Shown piece after piece: positions 30,093 to 40,757 of a stretch of DNA of 64,000 nt; the first letter of the stretch is position 1, and each line of letters starts with the position of its first letter. Origin of the DNA: Symbiodinium natans. Taxonomy: Eukaryota > Sar > Dinophyceae > Suessiales > Symbiodiniaceae. The translations under genes and the position numbers were made by a program. The stretch covers positions 188,001 through 252,000 of the forward strand of contig CAJNDS010000036.1 in NCBI GenBank assembly GCA_905221605.1. Direction: 5' to 3'. Below the pieces are notes generated by a model, which had not been told where the DNA came from, ran no database searches, and worked only from the letters and a program-made list of their open reading frames with translations.

Positions 30093-30639
30093 CTTTGAAG
30101 CTTTTGGGGGGTTTTAGGGTTGTTAGGGTTTAGGGTTTAGGGCTTAGGGTTTAGGGTTGAGGGTAGAGGGTTTAGGGTTTAGGGGTTCTTAAGGCTTAGG
30201 GTTTAGGGGTTTAGAGGGGATTCGTCGGGGATTTATAGGGGTTATACGGGCTCGTGGGCCTTCATCTTGCTTGAAGTGTTAGAGCCTCTTAGGGTTTAGG
30301 GTTCGGGGGCTCGGGGGTACTAAGAGTTAGTTAGGGGTTGTGGGGGTTGTGGGTTGTGGTTTAGAGTTTGGGGGTCTAGGGTGTTGGGGTGTAGGTTTGG
30401 GGCTCGAGGGTTTTAGGGCTTTTGGGCTTGAGGGCTGGGGTCTGTAGAGCTTAGGGTGCAGGACCTTAGAGCTTTAGTGGTAACTTTAAGTGTGCACGTT
30501 CATACCTTGAAGTTTCGGGTTTACAGGTAAAGGTGCAAGGTTTCATGTGGGGTCAACCTCGAGTCCCACAAATCCAAAGTTACTCAGGTCCATATGCCCC
30601 TAAACTGTAAACCCTATGATAAACCCTAGACCCTAGACC

Positions 30640-31045
30640 CTAAACCCTAAGCCTCTCTTTTTCGGGGCTACGGGCCCGCGGGGTGGCCAGGATTTTGGAT
30701 TTAGTGCTAGCCAGGGTCAGTTGGGGTTTAGGTTCTACAGGCTTCGGCTTTCGGGATACGCGGCTTTGGATTCTAGGGTTCGTGTGGGCGATGAGCCTCA
30801 CGCGCGTGAGGACGCACTTGTCGCGCGTGAGGACGCATTTGTCGGTGATGCTGGGTCGTCTGTGGACAAAATCCGTTGGCCGGGCCGGACGCGCCGGCTG
30901 CACCGCGGAGCCCAGGAGCCGGTAGCCCATCGCTGCAAGCAGTAGGAGACCCTTGGGGTGGAGGGCCAGCCGCGGCACTCGCGCCAGAGCGTGGAGATGC
31001 AGCTCTTCAGGCGCAGCCGCCTCCTCTCCCGGCTCGCTGCATAAC
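30640..31045 (-). other. GC-rich open region, coding frame unclear
   Basis: Several frames are open on both strands through a GC-rich segment with a (GC)n run at 31,053-31,070. One minus frame reads EELHLHALARVPRLALHPKG then helical hydrophobics. It also holds a duplicated GCGCGTGAGGACGCA word (30,801-30,837). It may contain an exon; I cannot choose a frame. Confidence 0.3.
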
Positions 31046-31189
31046 CACGATTGGCGCGCGCGCGCGCGCGCAAATTTCCCATGTTTGGAAGCAAGTCGGG
31101 GTTTTCGTCGCTGGCATTTCGTGCTCAGTGGCTCTCCCTCCATGGCCCGCATCGAGCACTCTGCCTACTTCTCCAATAGAGCAAGGCCT

Positions 31190-31560
31190 GCAAAGACCCA
31201 AAAAAGCCTTTCAGGAGCCCCCCCCCCCCCCGAGCACCCCAAAACCCAGACGACGTTCGATTTGGCTTTTCCTTTCCGCATTCGCAGCGAAATTGCATGT
31301 CTTTGCCCTGCAAAGCCCCAAAAAAGACTTTCGGGCCCCCCCTCCCCCCCCCCCCCAACCCCCCTGAGGCTCAAATACGCCCCCAAAACCCAGACGACGT
31401 ACGATTTGGCTCTCTCTTTCCACATTCGCAACGAAATGGCACGTCGTTTGCCCTGCGAAGCCCCAAAGAAGCCTTTCAGAACCCCCCAAAACCAAACGAC
31501 GCACGATTTGGGTTTCTTTTTGTTTTTCCACATTCGCAGCCAAATTGCACGTCAGGCTCA
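31190..31560. repeat. About 110-130-bp tandem repeat, 3 copies, with poly-C
   Basis: Each copy has GCAAAGnCCCAAAAAAGnCTTTC, a poly-C stretch, CCCAGACGACGTnCGATTTGG, then TTTCCnCATTCGCAnCGAAATTGCA. The three overlapping long frames here come from the repeat. Confidence 0.85.
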
Positions 31561-31689
31561 ACCGGCCCCGCCAAAACTTAGCAGTATGACCCCTCCAATA
31601 GTGGTGTACAGCCCATAAAACTGTAGGCAGATGGAGTCCAAAGTATACCTTAAACCCATTCGCAGGCGTATCGCGCCCCAAACAAACCC

Positions 31690-31967
31690 ACAAGTAGTCC
31701 TTAAACCCCAAACCCCCAAACCCCCAAACCCCCAAACCCCTAAACCCCTAAACCCCAAAACCCCTAAACCCCTAAACCCCTAAACCCCTAAACCCCTACA
31801 CCCCTACACCCCTAAACCCCTAAACCCCTAAACCCCTAAACCCCTAACCCCCTAAACCCCTAAACCCCTAAACCCCCACACCCCAAACCCCTGAAACCCC
31901 TAAACCCTAAACCCCCAAACCCCCAAACCCCTAAAACCCCTAAACCCCTAAACCCCTAAACCCTAAA
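31690..31967. repeat. CCCCTAAA-type variant telomere-like array
   Basis: About thirty units, mostly 8-bp CCCCTAAA with a few CCCCCAAA. In sense this is (TTTAGGGG)n, the start of the intron after exon 31,969. Confidence 0.88.
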
Positions 31968-31968
31968 C

Positions 31969-32025
31969 CCCGGTGAGCCCACCATCACTGCTCAGATTCT
32001 GAGACTCGGCATGTTGGTGCAGCGC
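31969..32025 (-). CDS. Micro-exon
   Basis: The acceptor is TTACCTTTGCAG, an excellent polypyrimidine-like acceptor. The donor is ACCGGG|GTTTAGGG. The 19 codons run phase 0 to 0. It reads ALHQHAESQNLSSDGGLTG. The plus strand also shows a GTAAGC after CAAAG, so the strand is not certain. Confidence 0.55.
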
Positions 32026-32277
32026 CTGCAAAGGTAAGCAGAGTTGGGGGATTTAGGGTTTAGGGTTTAGGGTTTGGGGTTGGGGTTTGGGGTTTGGGGT
32101 TTGGGGTTTGGGGTTTGGGGTTTAGGGTTTGAGTGGCTTGCTGAAGGTATATGGAGTCACAGGTAAGAAGTAGGGCTTGGGGTATTCGGATTTAGGATGT
32201 TTAGGGTTAGGATGTAGGGGCGGGCGGGAGTACGACAATATAGGGGTGAGGTTCAGTGCACCGCAGTCGAGGCTTGG

Positions 32278-32330
32278 GTAGGGTTTAGGGATTAGGGATT
32301 AGGGATTAGGGATTAGGGATTAGGGTTTAG
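32278..32330. repeat. (GATTAGG)n variant array
   Basis: Six nearly perfect GGGATTA units inside a TTTAGGG context, a locally expanded variant of the telomere-like repeat. Confidence 0.85.
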
Positions 32331-32866
32331 GGTTTTGGGTTTAGGGTGCCAGAAGTCACTGAACACAGGCACTCTCTTACAATAATCCAACATACCCCAA
32401 ACCCATACCTCTTAACCTATTAGAGGAGAGTAGGAGAGTATAAAGCAGGATTTTAGCATACCCCTTGAATCCCATGATTTCTTTAGAGGGATATGCCCAA
32501 GAGGTATGTTGATTTTTTCTTAGGCACTTCTGGGTCGCTTTTTAAGGCCTATAACCCCTAAACCCCCGGAATCCTAAAACCGCAAAATCCTACAAATTTG
32601 CACCCTAAAACCTGAAACCCTAAAACCCCAAACCCTGAGCCATAAACAGTAAACTCTAAGCCCTAAATCCGAAAGCCCCCTAAAGTCCTGAGGGTTGAGA
32701 GCCCACAAGCCCTAAGTCCTAAACCTTAAACCCTATCAGCCTAAACCCTAAACCCTAAACCCGAAACCCTAAACGCTAAACAATAAAACCTAAACCCTAA
32801 ACCCTAAACCCTAAACCCGAAACCCTAAACCCTGAACCCTAAACCCTAAACCCCTAAACCCTAGAC

Positions 32867-32955
32867 CAAGCCTGAAGCTGCGCCGCAAAGTCGTTCATGC
32901 GAAGCCCGGCGGCATCGTGGAGATGCTGGGAGTGTTGCAGGCTATCCAGCCACTC
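32867..32955 (-). CDS. Micro-exon, coiled-coil
   Basis: The acceptor is CTTCTGTCCAG and the donor GCTTG|GTCTAGGG. It reads EWLDSLQHSQHLHDAAGLRM then NDFAAQLQAW, a strong helical, Gln/Leu/His-rich pattern. Length is 89 nt, ending in phase 2. Confidence 0.72.
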
Positions 32956-33362
32956 CTGGACAGAAGGTTTAGGGTTTAGGGCTTAGGGTATGGGGTTTAG
33001 GGTTTAGGATTTGGGGTTGGGGTTTAGGGTTTAGGGTTGAGGGTTTCGGGTTGACGGGTTTAGGGATTTTTAGGGGTTCTAGCGTCCGAAGACCATAGTC
33101 CGGCAAAACCGTACGACCCTCTGTTTTACTTGCAGGGTTCTTAACAAGGGAGGGGGGGGTAGGAGGGTTTAGGGTTTAGGGCTTGGGGTTTAGGGCTTAG
33201 GGCTTCTAACCTTCCCTAATACTACTACTCGCTAAGGCTCCCTAAGCTTCCCTAAGGTTCCCTACTGGATCTTGATGAGGTGCTTCAGAGTTCAAACCTC
33301 TCCCTGTCGCCCTGGGCTTGGATGCCGGCGCAAACGCCAGCCTGCCATGACTTGCCTCACAG

Positions 33363-33461
33363 ATGTTTCCGATGGGCATATGGGGCCCAGGAGGCCGCAC
33401 CGCCAGCCCGTGTCTCCGGCTTGCATATCATCGTAGCACCACCGGCCAGCACCTCTAAGTC
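33363..33461 (-). CDS. Candidate exon
   Basis: The acceptor is CGCAACAAG. It reads DLEVLAGGATMICKPETRAG then GAASWAPYAHRKHL. It is not coiled-coil. No telomere-like array is directly adjacent. The plus strand is open too. Confidence 0.35.
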
Positions 33462-34375
33462 CTTGTTGCGGTACGTGGAGACATAGAACTACCCATGGAC
33501 ATCCAAGTCAGGTCTTAAGCCCAAAACCCTAAACCCTAAACCCAAAACCCAAAACCCTAAACCCTAAACCCTAAACTGACCCTGAGGCTCCGGGTGCCTG
33601 GGCCCTGAAACCCTAAAAGCAGCTCTAAACCCCGTAAACGTTGGGCCCCAAAGCTGCTATATAGGAGCCTCTTATGGCCCAAGGACTTTCGAAAAAACAA
33701 AAAAAGTGCTGTTCATGAAAAGCACGCCTTCGAAGTTATATACAACTGATCTCCTACTTAAAACGCCTACAAAAACATGTAAGATAAGTCCAGCGTAAGT
33801 TCAAGTAAGTTCATAATGTACCGCGGGGCCTCTATAGAAGGGATCCGTGTCAAGGTCCATGGGCAGACGCAAGACCCTTCTTCAGGGCACTTGGAACCTT
33901 ACTTAAAGCTACCCATGAACCTCCAACTAGGGCTGCATTCCTTTCGAGTTTTATGGGCTTCAGGCTTTAGGTCCTAGGGGTTAAAGGGTTCAGGGTTTAT
34001 AGGGTACAGGGTATAGTGGCCCTACACTCTACACCCCCAAACCCAGGATAAACACAAGGATTCTACAAAAACGGCTTTCCAGAATCCCCCTTACAGGAGC
34101 CTTGGGTTTAGGGTTTAGGGTATAGGGTTTAGGGTTTAGGGCCCTTACAGTAAACCCCAAAAACTTGGAAACCAGATTAAGGAAACACGGTGCTGGGATT
34201 CCCTATACTTTACTCTTAGGGATTGAGGCTATTGAGTTTCCAACTTTTTGGCTTCTGCCATATACCCCAAACCCCAAACCCCAAACCCTAAACCCTAAAC
34301 CCTAACCCTAAACCTAAACCCTCATATACCCCACCTTGTGTTTGTGCGGCTTTTGTGCCCCTAAGTACTAAGTAC

Positions 34376-34451
34376 CCAAGGCCTTGCCGCGCGCGCGGAA
34401 CTGCTCGTCTGTCGCAGCCAGTGTGGCCTCCAACGACACGACCTTGCCGCT
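34376..34451 (-). CDS. Micro-exon, coiled-coil
   Basis: The acceptor is CCCTCAAG and the donor CTTGG|GTACTTAG. It reads SGKVVSLEATLAATDEQFRA then RGKAL. The acceptor follows directly on a TTTAGGG array (CCCTAAA in sense). Confidence 0.72.
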
Positions 34452-34811
34452 CTTGAGGGTTTAGGGTTTAGGGTTTAGGGTTTGGGGTTTAGGGTTCAGG
34501 GTCGGTAAACCCCAAACCCCAAGTGAGGGTAAAGGTTTGGGGTTCAGGGCTTTTGCTTGGCAGGAAGCCTCAACCCTGAACGCCAAGAACCTCAAAGCCA
34601 ACAGGAGCTCGCAAAAATGAAGGCCTACATGAGTGGGCTTAGGGTTCTGGGTTTCTGATTTAACGATCTAAGAGTCCCCGAGGGGACAAGAAGGTCAACC
34701 CTTGAGTCTACAAGGGGGCGTTCTGGGTTTAGCGCTAAGGGCTTAGGGCTTAGGGCTTAGGGAAAAGCTAACCGAAGTCCCAAATTTACCGCCGCTGCCT
34801 CTGCAAGCTAC

Positions 34812-34922
34812 AAGTTGGGATGTTCCCGGCTTATGCTGACAGTCCTTAATCGAGACTACAAAAGAGGGGTACCACAATCCCCGTTAAGGACTGCTAGTAT
34901 AAGGGGAAACATCCCAACCTGC
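34812..34922. repeat. MITE-like element, GTTGGGATGTTCCC termini
   Basis: GTTGGGATGTTCCC at one end and GGGGAAACATCCCAAC at the other, with CAGTCCTTAA / TTAAGGACTG inside. A second copy is at 35,311-35,410, on the other side of the open frame at 34,940-35,160. Confidence 0.82.
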
Positions 34923-34939
34923 AAGTATAACCCTTTGGG

Positions 34940-35160
34940 GGAACGAAGACCATACCATAACAGGCTGCGCATGGGGAACTACCAAGCATTGTGAACGAAA
35001 CGGCATGACCTTCTCATCACAAAACCTTCGGAGAAAGAGGGCCTGTTGAACATCCTTCGTCAGCAGGAAAACTCTCACATTTTTGAGCCACAGTGAATCC
35101 GGAAGCTGTCTTGGAAGGTCGGCCCCATCTGCCAGCCACACTGTCAGGGGGATCTTCATG
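34940..35160 (-). CDS. Coding-like fragment of unknown origin
   Basis: It reads MKIPLTVWLADGADLPRQLP, then VRVFLLTKDVQQALFLRRFC and VMPFRSQCLVVPHAQPVMVW. The first codon is a real ATG at 35,159-35,157. Globular, not coiled-coil, composition. It lies between two copies of the same MITE-like element, so it may be a captured gene fragment or an exon. Family not recognised. Confidence 0.4.
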
Positions 35161-35310
35161 GCTTTTAGGACTTGGGCCTAAACGACTAAAAATTTCCGAA
35201 GCCCTGAAGCCAAAAGCACCGAGATCCCCAAAGAACTACACAGCTTGAGAACGCCAACACCCAGAGAAGGGGATGAGGATGATAAGGCTACTTACTCCAC
35301 ACACTCAAAC

Positions 35311-35410
35311 TGGGATGTTCTCCTTTATACTAACAGTCCTTCATAGGGATTATAAGACGGGGCACTATAATGCCTATTAAGGACTGCTAGTATAAGGGGG
35401 AACAGCCCAA
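35311..35410. repeat. MITE-like element, second GGGATGTTC copy
   Basis: TGGGATGTTCTCCTTTATAC TAACAGTCCTT ... AAGGACTGCTAGTATAAGGG, ending in GGAACAGCCCA. Same orientation as 34,812-34,922. Confidence 0.8.
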
Positions 35411-35561
35411 AACTAAAACCCCTGCATCCCAAACCACAGATCAGCCCGAAGCGCCCGAAGCACCCTAAACCCTAAACCCTAAACCCTAAACCCTAACCCC
35501 TAAACCCTAACCCCTAAACCCTAAACCCTAACCCCTAAACCCTAACCCCTAAACCCTAAAC

Positions 35562-35632
35562 CCCAGGTCAGCCGTGCAGCGCTGGCTCTGGTGGGCTCGA
35601 GGGCCTCTTCCGGAGACTTGTAGGAGTCTTTG
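35562..35632 (-). CDS. Micro-exon, helical
   Basis: The donor is CTGGG|GTTTAGGG. The acceptor is either CCGAAAG or CTCCTACAAG further in. It reads SPEEALEPTRASAARLTW after KDSYK. The downstream intron begins with alternating GTTTAGGG/GTTAGGGG units. Confidence 0.6.
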
Positions 35633-35659
35633 ACTTTCGGGATTTAGGTTTTGGTTTTT

Positions 35660-35800
35660 GAAGTATTGTATATATATATATCTATTTATTTATTTTTATT
35701 GTTTTAGAAATATCATATTATATTATATATTATACGTACAATTATTTGTTCTGTTGTTTTTTTTTTGGGGGGGGGGGGTGTTTCGTAGGGTGTCTGGCGG
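35660..35800. repeat. AT-rich and poly-T/poly-G tract
   Basis: (AT)n, then TATT-rich sequence and T/G homopolymers. The open frame on the plus strand is compositional. Confidence 0.65.
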
Positions 35801-36651
35801 CAGGCCTTCCTCGTCAGGGCTGTTGGGGCTTTTGGGCTTAGAGGCTTAGAGGGTTGTAGGGCTTTTTACATGTTAGAAGCATTTGAAGTTTTACTGTAGA
35901 GGCTTAACGGCTCGCAGGATCTAGGGAGCTTTGGGTTTTGGGGGTTTAAGGGTTTAGAGGGTCTTGAGGTTTACTCTGGAGGCTTAGGTCTTTAAAAGTT
36001 TCTGTTCGAGTCACTTCCAAGCCCTGACCCCCTTTCTTGTTTTTTCTTATCTTGAATCAGGGGAGGGGTGGACCATGTAAAGAGGACCAACATCTTCTCC
36101 GACTGTCCGAGGTTGGGCACATGAAACAGGGGTCAAAACACAGAACGCCCCTTGATCACTAGCCCTAAGCCCCAAACGCTGACCCTAAACCCCAAACCCT
36201 AAAACCCCTAAACGCTACAGTAGGTGTAGCCAGTAAAATTTGCAGGTAAACCAGTTGCCAGGCAATCTTCGGAGTGGATGGTTGTTCAGTGGGTGAAGGT
36301 CTTGGGGCTTGAAGGGTGTTTAGAGTTTTTAGGCTTTCTGGGCTGCACAGGTTCCATTTTTTACCCTAGAGCCCTAAAACCCTGCAAGCCCTAAAACCCA
36401 ACCCTAGCCCTAGTAACCCTGAATCCGAAAGCCTCAACTAAACCCAGGAAGCCTGCACCATAAAACCCTAAACCCGAAAGCTGCCTAAGAGCCCAAAACA
36501 CTAAATCCTAAAACCCGAAACCCGAAACCTTGAACCCTAAGAGATCACGTCATTGTAAAGCCTAAGCCCGCGATCGGGTGAGGGGGGGGAGGCATTACGC
36601 CCCTGTAGGGTTTAGGGTTTAGGGTTTAAGGTTTAGGGTTTAGGGTTTAGG

Positions 36652-37020
36652 GTTGATCGAGCCGATCTGCCAGCTACAGAGGCCGCAGAAGGCGCCGGGG
36701 AATGGCGTGGCGACCTTGCCCTTGCGGCCTTTGCGGCATCGAATGCACACAGACTCTCCAGGCTCCGCCATCTTCTTCCAAAAATCAGTTGCGCACGGCT
36801 CTCTCTCAAACATCTCTGGCTGGCCCGCCGGCTCGTACCTCTCCCGCCAGTGGAGCCAGCAAAATCCATATTTCGAACGAGCTTTCCGCGCACAGGATCG
36901 AGCATTGCAGGGAACAAAACCGTAATACCAGGCGAGGCTCGCAGCGTCGCCTCCATCAGCCTCTGCCAGGAGCCATCCCTTTCCTAGCCTTCGCTCGCTC
37001 GTCGCACAAAGAAATCTGCA
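36652..37020 (-). CDS. Cys-rich coding fragment, possible zinc-binding module
   Basis: A single long minus frame has two cysteine groups: CNARSCARKARSKYGFCWLHW and CIRCRKGRKG...FCGLC. These look like metal ligands (C-x4-C ... C-x2-H, and C-x2-C ... C-x2-C). An acceptor-like CCAATTGCAG is at about 37,014. The frame runs into CCCTAAA sense-strand repeats on the left only after the second group. Composition differs from the coiled-coil exons. Family not recognised. It may be an exon of the same gene or a separate gene piece. Confidence 0.5.
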
Positions 37021-37362
37021 ATTGGACAAATTTCTCGAAGAACGATCCACTCTCACTAGTCACCCTCGGGTTTAAAAGGTTTTGGGATTTAGGGTATAGG
37101 ATTTAGGATGTAGGGTTTAGGGGTTTTAGATTCAGGGCTTGGGGGTTTAGGCTTTACACCTGCTAGGTGCATATTCTCTTATAGGGACTGTGGAACTCTC
37201 CGGGAAATGTGAGTCATTTTCGGGTGTGTTCGGGTTTAGGGCTTAGAGCCTAACCGCTTTTAATGTCAGCTTGACCCTCAAGTCCAAAGTGGCTCCCAAA
37301 ACCAACCTAAACCCAAATCCACCCTGAAACTTAAAGCCTAAGCAAGTGTCATAGTACTGTAG

Positions 37363-37457
37363 GGGTCGGAATAATTACTGATATTAGTCCCTTATGGTCC
37401 CTTTATAAACAGTTTATGCTATAATGACCCCCCAAAACCCTATTCTAATTATTCAGG
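37363..37457. repeat. MITE-like element, reverse GGGGTTATTATA family copy
   Basis: GGGGTCGGAATAATTACTGATATTAG ... ATAATGACCCCCCAAAACCC, the reverse complement of the element at 60,330. Confidence 0.7.
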
Positions 37458-37491
37458 CCACTATAAAATAGCAATCTCCTCCCCCACCCAC

Positions 37492-37548
37492 CCAGGTGCG
37501 CCTCCACGCTGTTGCGAACTGCCTGGGAGCTCAGGTTAAGTTTGAGGT
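37492..37548 (-). CDS. Micro-exon, coiled-coil
   Basis: The acceptor is TTAGGGAAG and the donor CCTGG|GTGGGTGG. Phase 1 to 1 fits the phase-1 end of the exon at 38,839 directly. It reads LKLNLSSQAVRNSVEAHL. If 37,934-38,296 were a retained exon it would have to preserve that phase. Confidence 0.65.
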
Positions 37549-37551
37549 CTT

Positions 37552-37641
37552 CCCTAAGGGTCCATGTCCCTCATATACTCGGGCCAAAAGTCCCTATATA
37601 GGATGTACTTTCAGGCCCAAGAATTCCATAGACCCTTAGGG
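37552..37641. repeat. MITE-like element, GGGTCCATG family, diverged copy
   Basis: CTAAGGGTCCATGTCCCTCA ... GGCCCAAGAATTCCATAGACCCTTAG. Confidence 0.65.
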
Positions 37642-37933
37642 TTCGGGCACTTTCGGGTCGGGTTTAGGGCTGTCAGGACACCTTTTCGGGGATTGGGGTG
37701 TGAGGTTCATGTTGGACCTGCTTTAGTGTGTTCCCTTCCCTGTCCCGCTTTGGGTCGGGCCATCCGGGTGTTGACATGCCTTCTTGTCTAGTATTTGCGG
37801 GGGATGCCCGATCAAAAACTTTCGCCCGGCAACTAGTAGCCTAGTAGGGATTTGGGTATCCTCAAAAGAACACCCCCACCATGTTTCAATATTTAAGAGA
37901 CATACACTCAAAAACATACATGAACAACCTACT

Positions 37934-38296
37934 TCATATCGGGTTACACAGGAATAAGTCGCAATACGGACCATCAAACTTAAAACACATAAGCCGACAC
38001 TGGCGGCCCGTGACGACTTCCTGAGTCCTGAACAAAGCGGTGCCTAGGATCTTGACCTCGGCGAAGTCATCAGCCCCGTCTCCCAGTATTACCGTTTGGG
38101 GTGCCGGCCGTGCTGGGTAGCGTTGAATCTGCCCACGGACACATAGCACCCAGCCCGAGCGAGGCAGGCCAAAACGACGAGCGGCTCGATCGCATTGAAC
38201 CACAGGGGCGGTGCTCTTCTGCTCTTCGAGTTCGTTGTCTTCGGTATGGCAAAACGCGAAATCGCGCTCGTCTGTCACATCCCCCGACCTCTGCAT
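37934..38296 (-). CDS. Coding-like fragment, about 120 residues, unknown
   Basis: A continuous minus frame with globular composition: VVQCDRAARRFGLPRSGWVL, then ADDFAEVKILGTALFRTQEV and CRLMCFKFDGPYCDLFLC, ending in TGA. An acceptor-like GGCCGATGCAG lies at its 5' end. Not coiled-coil. It may be a terminal exon of another transcript or a captured fragment, because the flanking micro-exons are phase-compatible without it. Confidence 0.45.
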   Translation of the reverse strand: MQRSGDVTDERDFAFCHTEDNELEEQKSTAPVVQCDRAARRFGLPRSGWVLCVRGQIQRYPARPAPQTVILGDGADDFAEVKILGTALFRTQEVVTGRQCRLMCFKFDGPYCDLFLCNPI

Positions 38297-38838
38297 CGGC
38301 CGACCCTATCAGACTTCCCGTGACCATGAGCACACTGAAGGGTTCAGGGTTTAGGGTTTAGGATTTAGGGTGTTGCTTTGTAGGGTTTGTAGGGCTTGTA
38401 GGGTTTTGTAGGGTACGTAGTAGGGTATGTCGGGTACGTAAAAGGGCATGCAGGAACTGTAGGACAATGAGATTTAGAGGGTTTGGCTTAAACTCCCTGG
38501 ATACCCAAGGGGACTTCCTTGTTGTTGGTATTTTACAGGACGAACAAGGTGCAGGCTAAAAATTCCCACTCGTTCTTTTGGAGGCGAAGGACCTGAAGTT
38601 TAGTAGCAACTACCCCTTAACTGGTAGGTATAACCCATTAGGCTGCAGGTAAATAGAGAGTCCCAGGTACGGCTTACTTAGGGACAAGTCTTTTGGTTTT
38701 AAAAGCTTAGGGTCTCCATTCACCTACGACTTCTCTTCAAACCCCGACAAAAATGGAGCCCCAAAGCTCTCTGTAAAGCCCCTCAGACTGGATTTCCCTA
38801 AACCCTAAACCCTAAAACCTAAACCCTAAACCCTAAAC

Positions 38839-38926
38839 CCCAAAATGTTGGGCGGGGTTTCCGGACTGGGTCAAGCACGTCCAGGAGGGCTCCTTGGCGC
38901 GTCGACATTGCCTGGCACATCTGGAG
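38839..38926 (-). CDS. Micro-exon, coiled-coil
   Basis: The acceptor is ACCTCCAAG and the donor TTTTGGG|GTTTAGGG. It reads LQMCQAMSTRQGALLDVLDP then VRKPRPTF. It ends in phase 1. Confidence 0.7.
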
Positions 38927-39553
38927 CTTGGAGGTTTCGGCGCAGGGCTTCCCTGTGACTAGAAACACACTACCGGGTTTTGGGTTTATATATAGGGAGG
39001 TCTAAGGGCTTAGGGCTTAAGGCTTAAGGTTTAGGGTTCCTCTAAATAGGAGCCTGACCCTGCCAGAATAGTAGGTAAATGGAGCCCCAGGTAGGGTCTG
39101 GAGCATAAGGCTTAAGTTTAGGGAATGGGTAGGGCAGGTTCACGGGTGGTTATATAAGTGTGGTATAAGTAGGGCAACTGCAAGCACAACTGGGTAGAAC
39201 CTTATTGAGGGTTCTTATATCCCCTAGTTTTAACTACGCTGAACCTCCGAGCAAACCCTAAAATCGCTAGAGGAGGCCAAGTGTCTGAAACGTGGGCAGC
39301 TGACGGCATTGGAGTCGAATGGTCAGGGTTGAGAATTAAGGGGGATTTCGGTGTAGGGCTTTCTTTGAGATCCCCCAAAATATAACAATCCTAAGGATTT
39401 TTGGGCCCTAACTTTTTTGTCAGAGATAAGCACAGTGGACTTGGACCTTTGTTACAGATCCCTCCACTGACCCCTAGTCGTGAAAAAGAAACCGCCTGGA
39501 ATCCTGGATGCAAGGACTTCTACCCTAAACTGAAAAGGACCAGACACCCAAAC

Positions 39554-39692
39554 CACCCTAAAACCCTAAAACCCTAAAACCCTAAAACCCTAAAACCCTA
39601 AAACCCTAAAACCCTAAAACCCTAAAACCCTAAAACCCTAAAACCCTAAAACCCTAAAACCCTAAAACCCTAAAACCCTAAAACCCTAAACC
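39554..39692. repeat. (CCCTAAAA)n variant array
   Basis: Seventeen near-perfect 8-bp CCCTAAAA units, homogenised relative to the ordinary 7-bp unit around it. Confidence 0.92.
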
Positions 39693-39728
39693 CCTAAAAC
39701 CCTAAACCCCGCTGAACACCCAAACCTT

Positions 39729-39850
39729 ACAGGGTGGGGCCCCCTAGTTATAAGTAGAGTTATAAGGGCCCTAAATTGGGTTATAAGGACCCTAAATTAG
39801 GTTATAAGTCCCTTAGCCACAGTTATTATAGTAAGGGGGCCCCACCCTGT
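39729..39850. repeat. MITE-like element, ACAGGGTGGGGCCCC termini
   Basis: Terminal inverted repeats ACAGGGTGGGGCCCCCT and its complement enclose three CCCTAAATTnGGTTATAAG units. A nearly identical copy in reverse orientation is at 60,734-60,875. Confidence 0.88.
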
Positions 39851-39862
39851 AGGGTCAACCCC

Positions 39863-39970
39863 CTGGTTCTTAGTTGGGAATGAGGGAATTTAGGCACGCT
39901 ATATCACCCCGTTGAAGGGTATAAGGGGGAAGTAATCTACCTCATGCCCTCATTCTCAACTAAGAACCAG
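39863..39970. repeat. Palindromic element, CTGGTTCTTAGTTG arms
   Basis: CTGGTTCTTAGTTGGGAATG AGGG faces CCCTCATTCTCAACTAAGAA CCAG, over 20 bp of near-perfect inverted repeat. It lies directly beside the preceding element. Confidence 0.85.
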
Positions 39971-40757
39971 TCGGTCATCGCCTTCGGAGACCCTAATGAA
40001 GTGGATTCCCAAAGCGTCCATGTACCTATATAGTATATACTTGGGTCTTAAACGGGATTCTTGTGTAGCAGCTTTAGGGCCCAAGCTCTTGCTATATCAC
40101 CCTAAACCTCTCCTACCACATAAATATGCGCCTTAATGGTATTCGTGGGCGAGGCCCAAATATTGGTGGGCACCAGCCCAAGAATTCGTGGGCATAGAGA
40201 CACTAACCCCTTGAGGCCCTAAACCCTTGAGACCATAAACCCTTGAGTAGGTTGGTTGTTGAGCCATCTTAATAATGAGAAGAAACTTTGTGTTATTTTA
40301 ATGATACTCCTGACTCCTAAGCGACTAAGTCCTTGCATCTGGAGTTTCTTACACATTCCCCGAGTGGCACACCCGCAACGAGGGGGGTCCCTGCAAAGTC
40401 CTTGCATTTCCTGTTTCTGCAGGGGCACACATCCGCGGACCACTGCGCACTGCATGCCCCGAAACGTAAACAAATGCCCAACACAGACCCCATTTTCCCA
40501 GCGGCACACGCTTGCAGACCAACTAACCACACGCCCCCCCAAAGCCTACAAAGGTTCCCAGTAAAGATCTAAAACAACTAATCACCACAACGTCCCGCAA
40601 TACAGAAGTTCCCCATGCACTCAGCCCTGATTCTTCGACGGCTTCTCCCGAACCCTCTTCTGCGGTGTTGGGTTTAGTTTAAGGGTCAGTGTTTGGGGTT
40701 TAGGCCCTTATAGGGTGTAGGCTTTAGGTTTAAGCAGGGTGCAGGTTTAGGGTTAAA

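Noticed and set aside
31190-31735. Overlapping ORFs of 94-221 codons
   Set aside because: They come from three copies of a 110-130-bp repeat with poly-C runs.
35658-35849. Hydrophobic Tyr/Phe-rich ORF
   Set aside because: AT-rich simple sequence followed by homopolymers.
39250-39330. Plus-strand helical peptide (EEAKCLKRGQLTALES) resembling a micro-exon
   Set aside because: Wrong strand relative to the series; the minus strand gives a stop-limited, non-helical reading. CTG/CAG and GAG/CTC codons make antisense of coiled-coil sequence look helical, so one isolated case is not enough.
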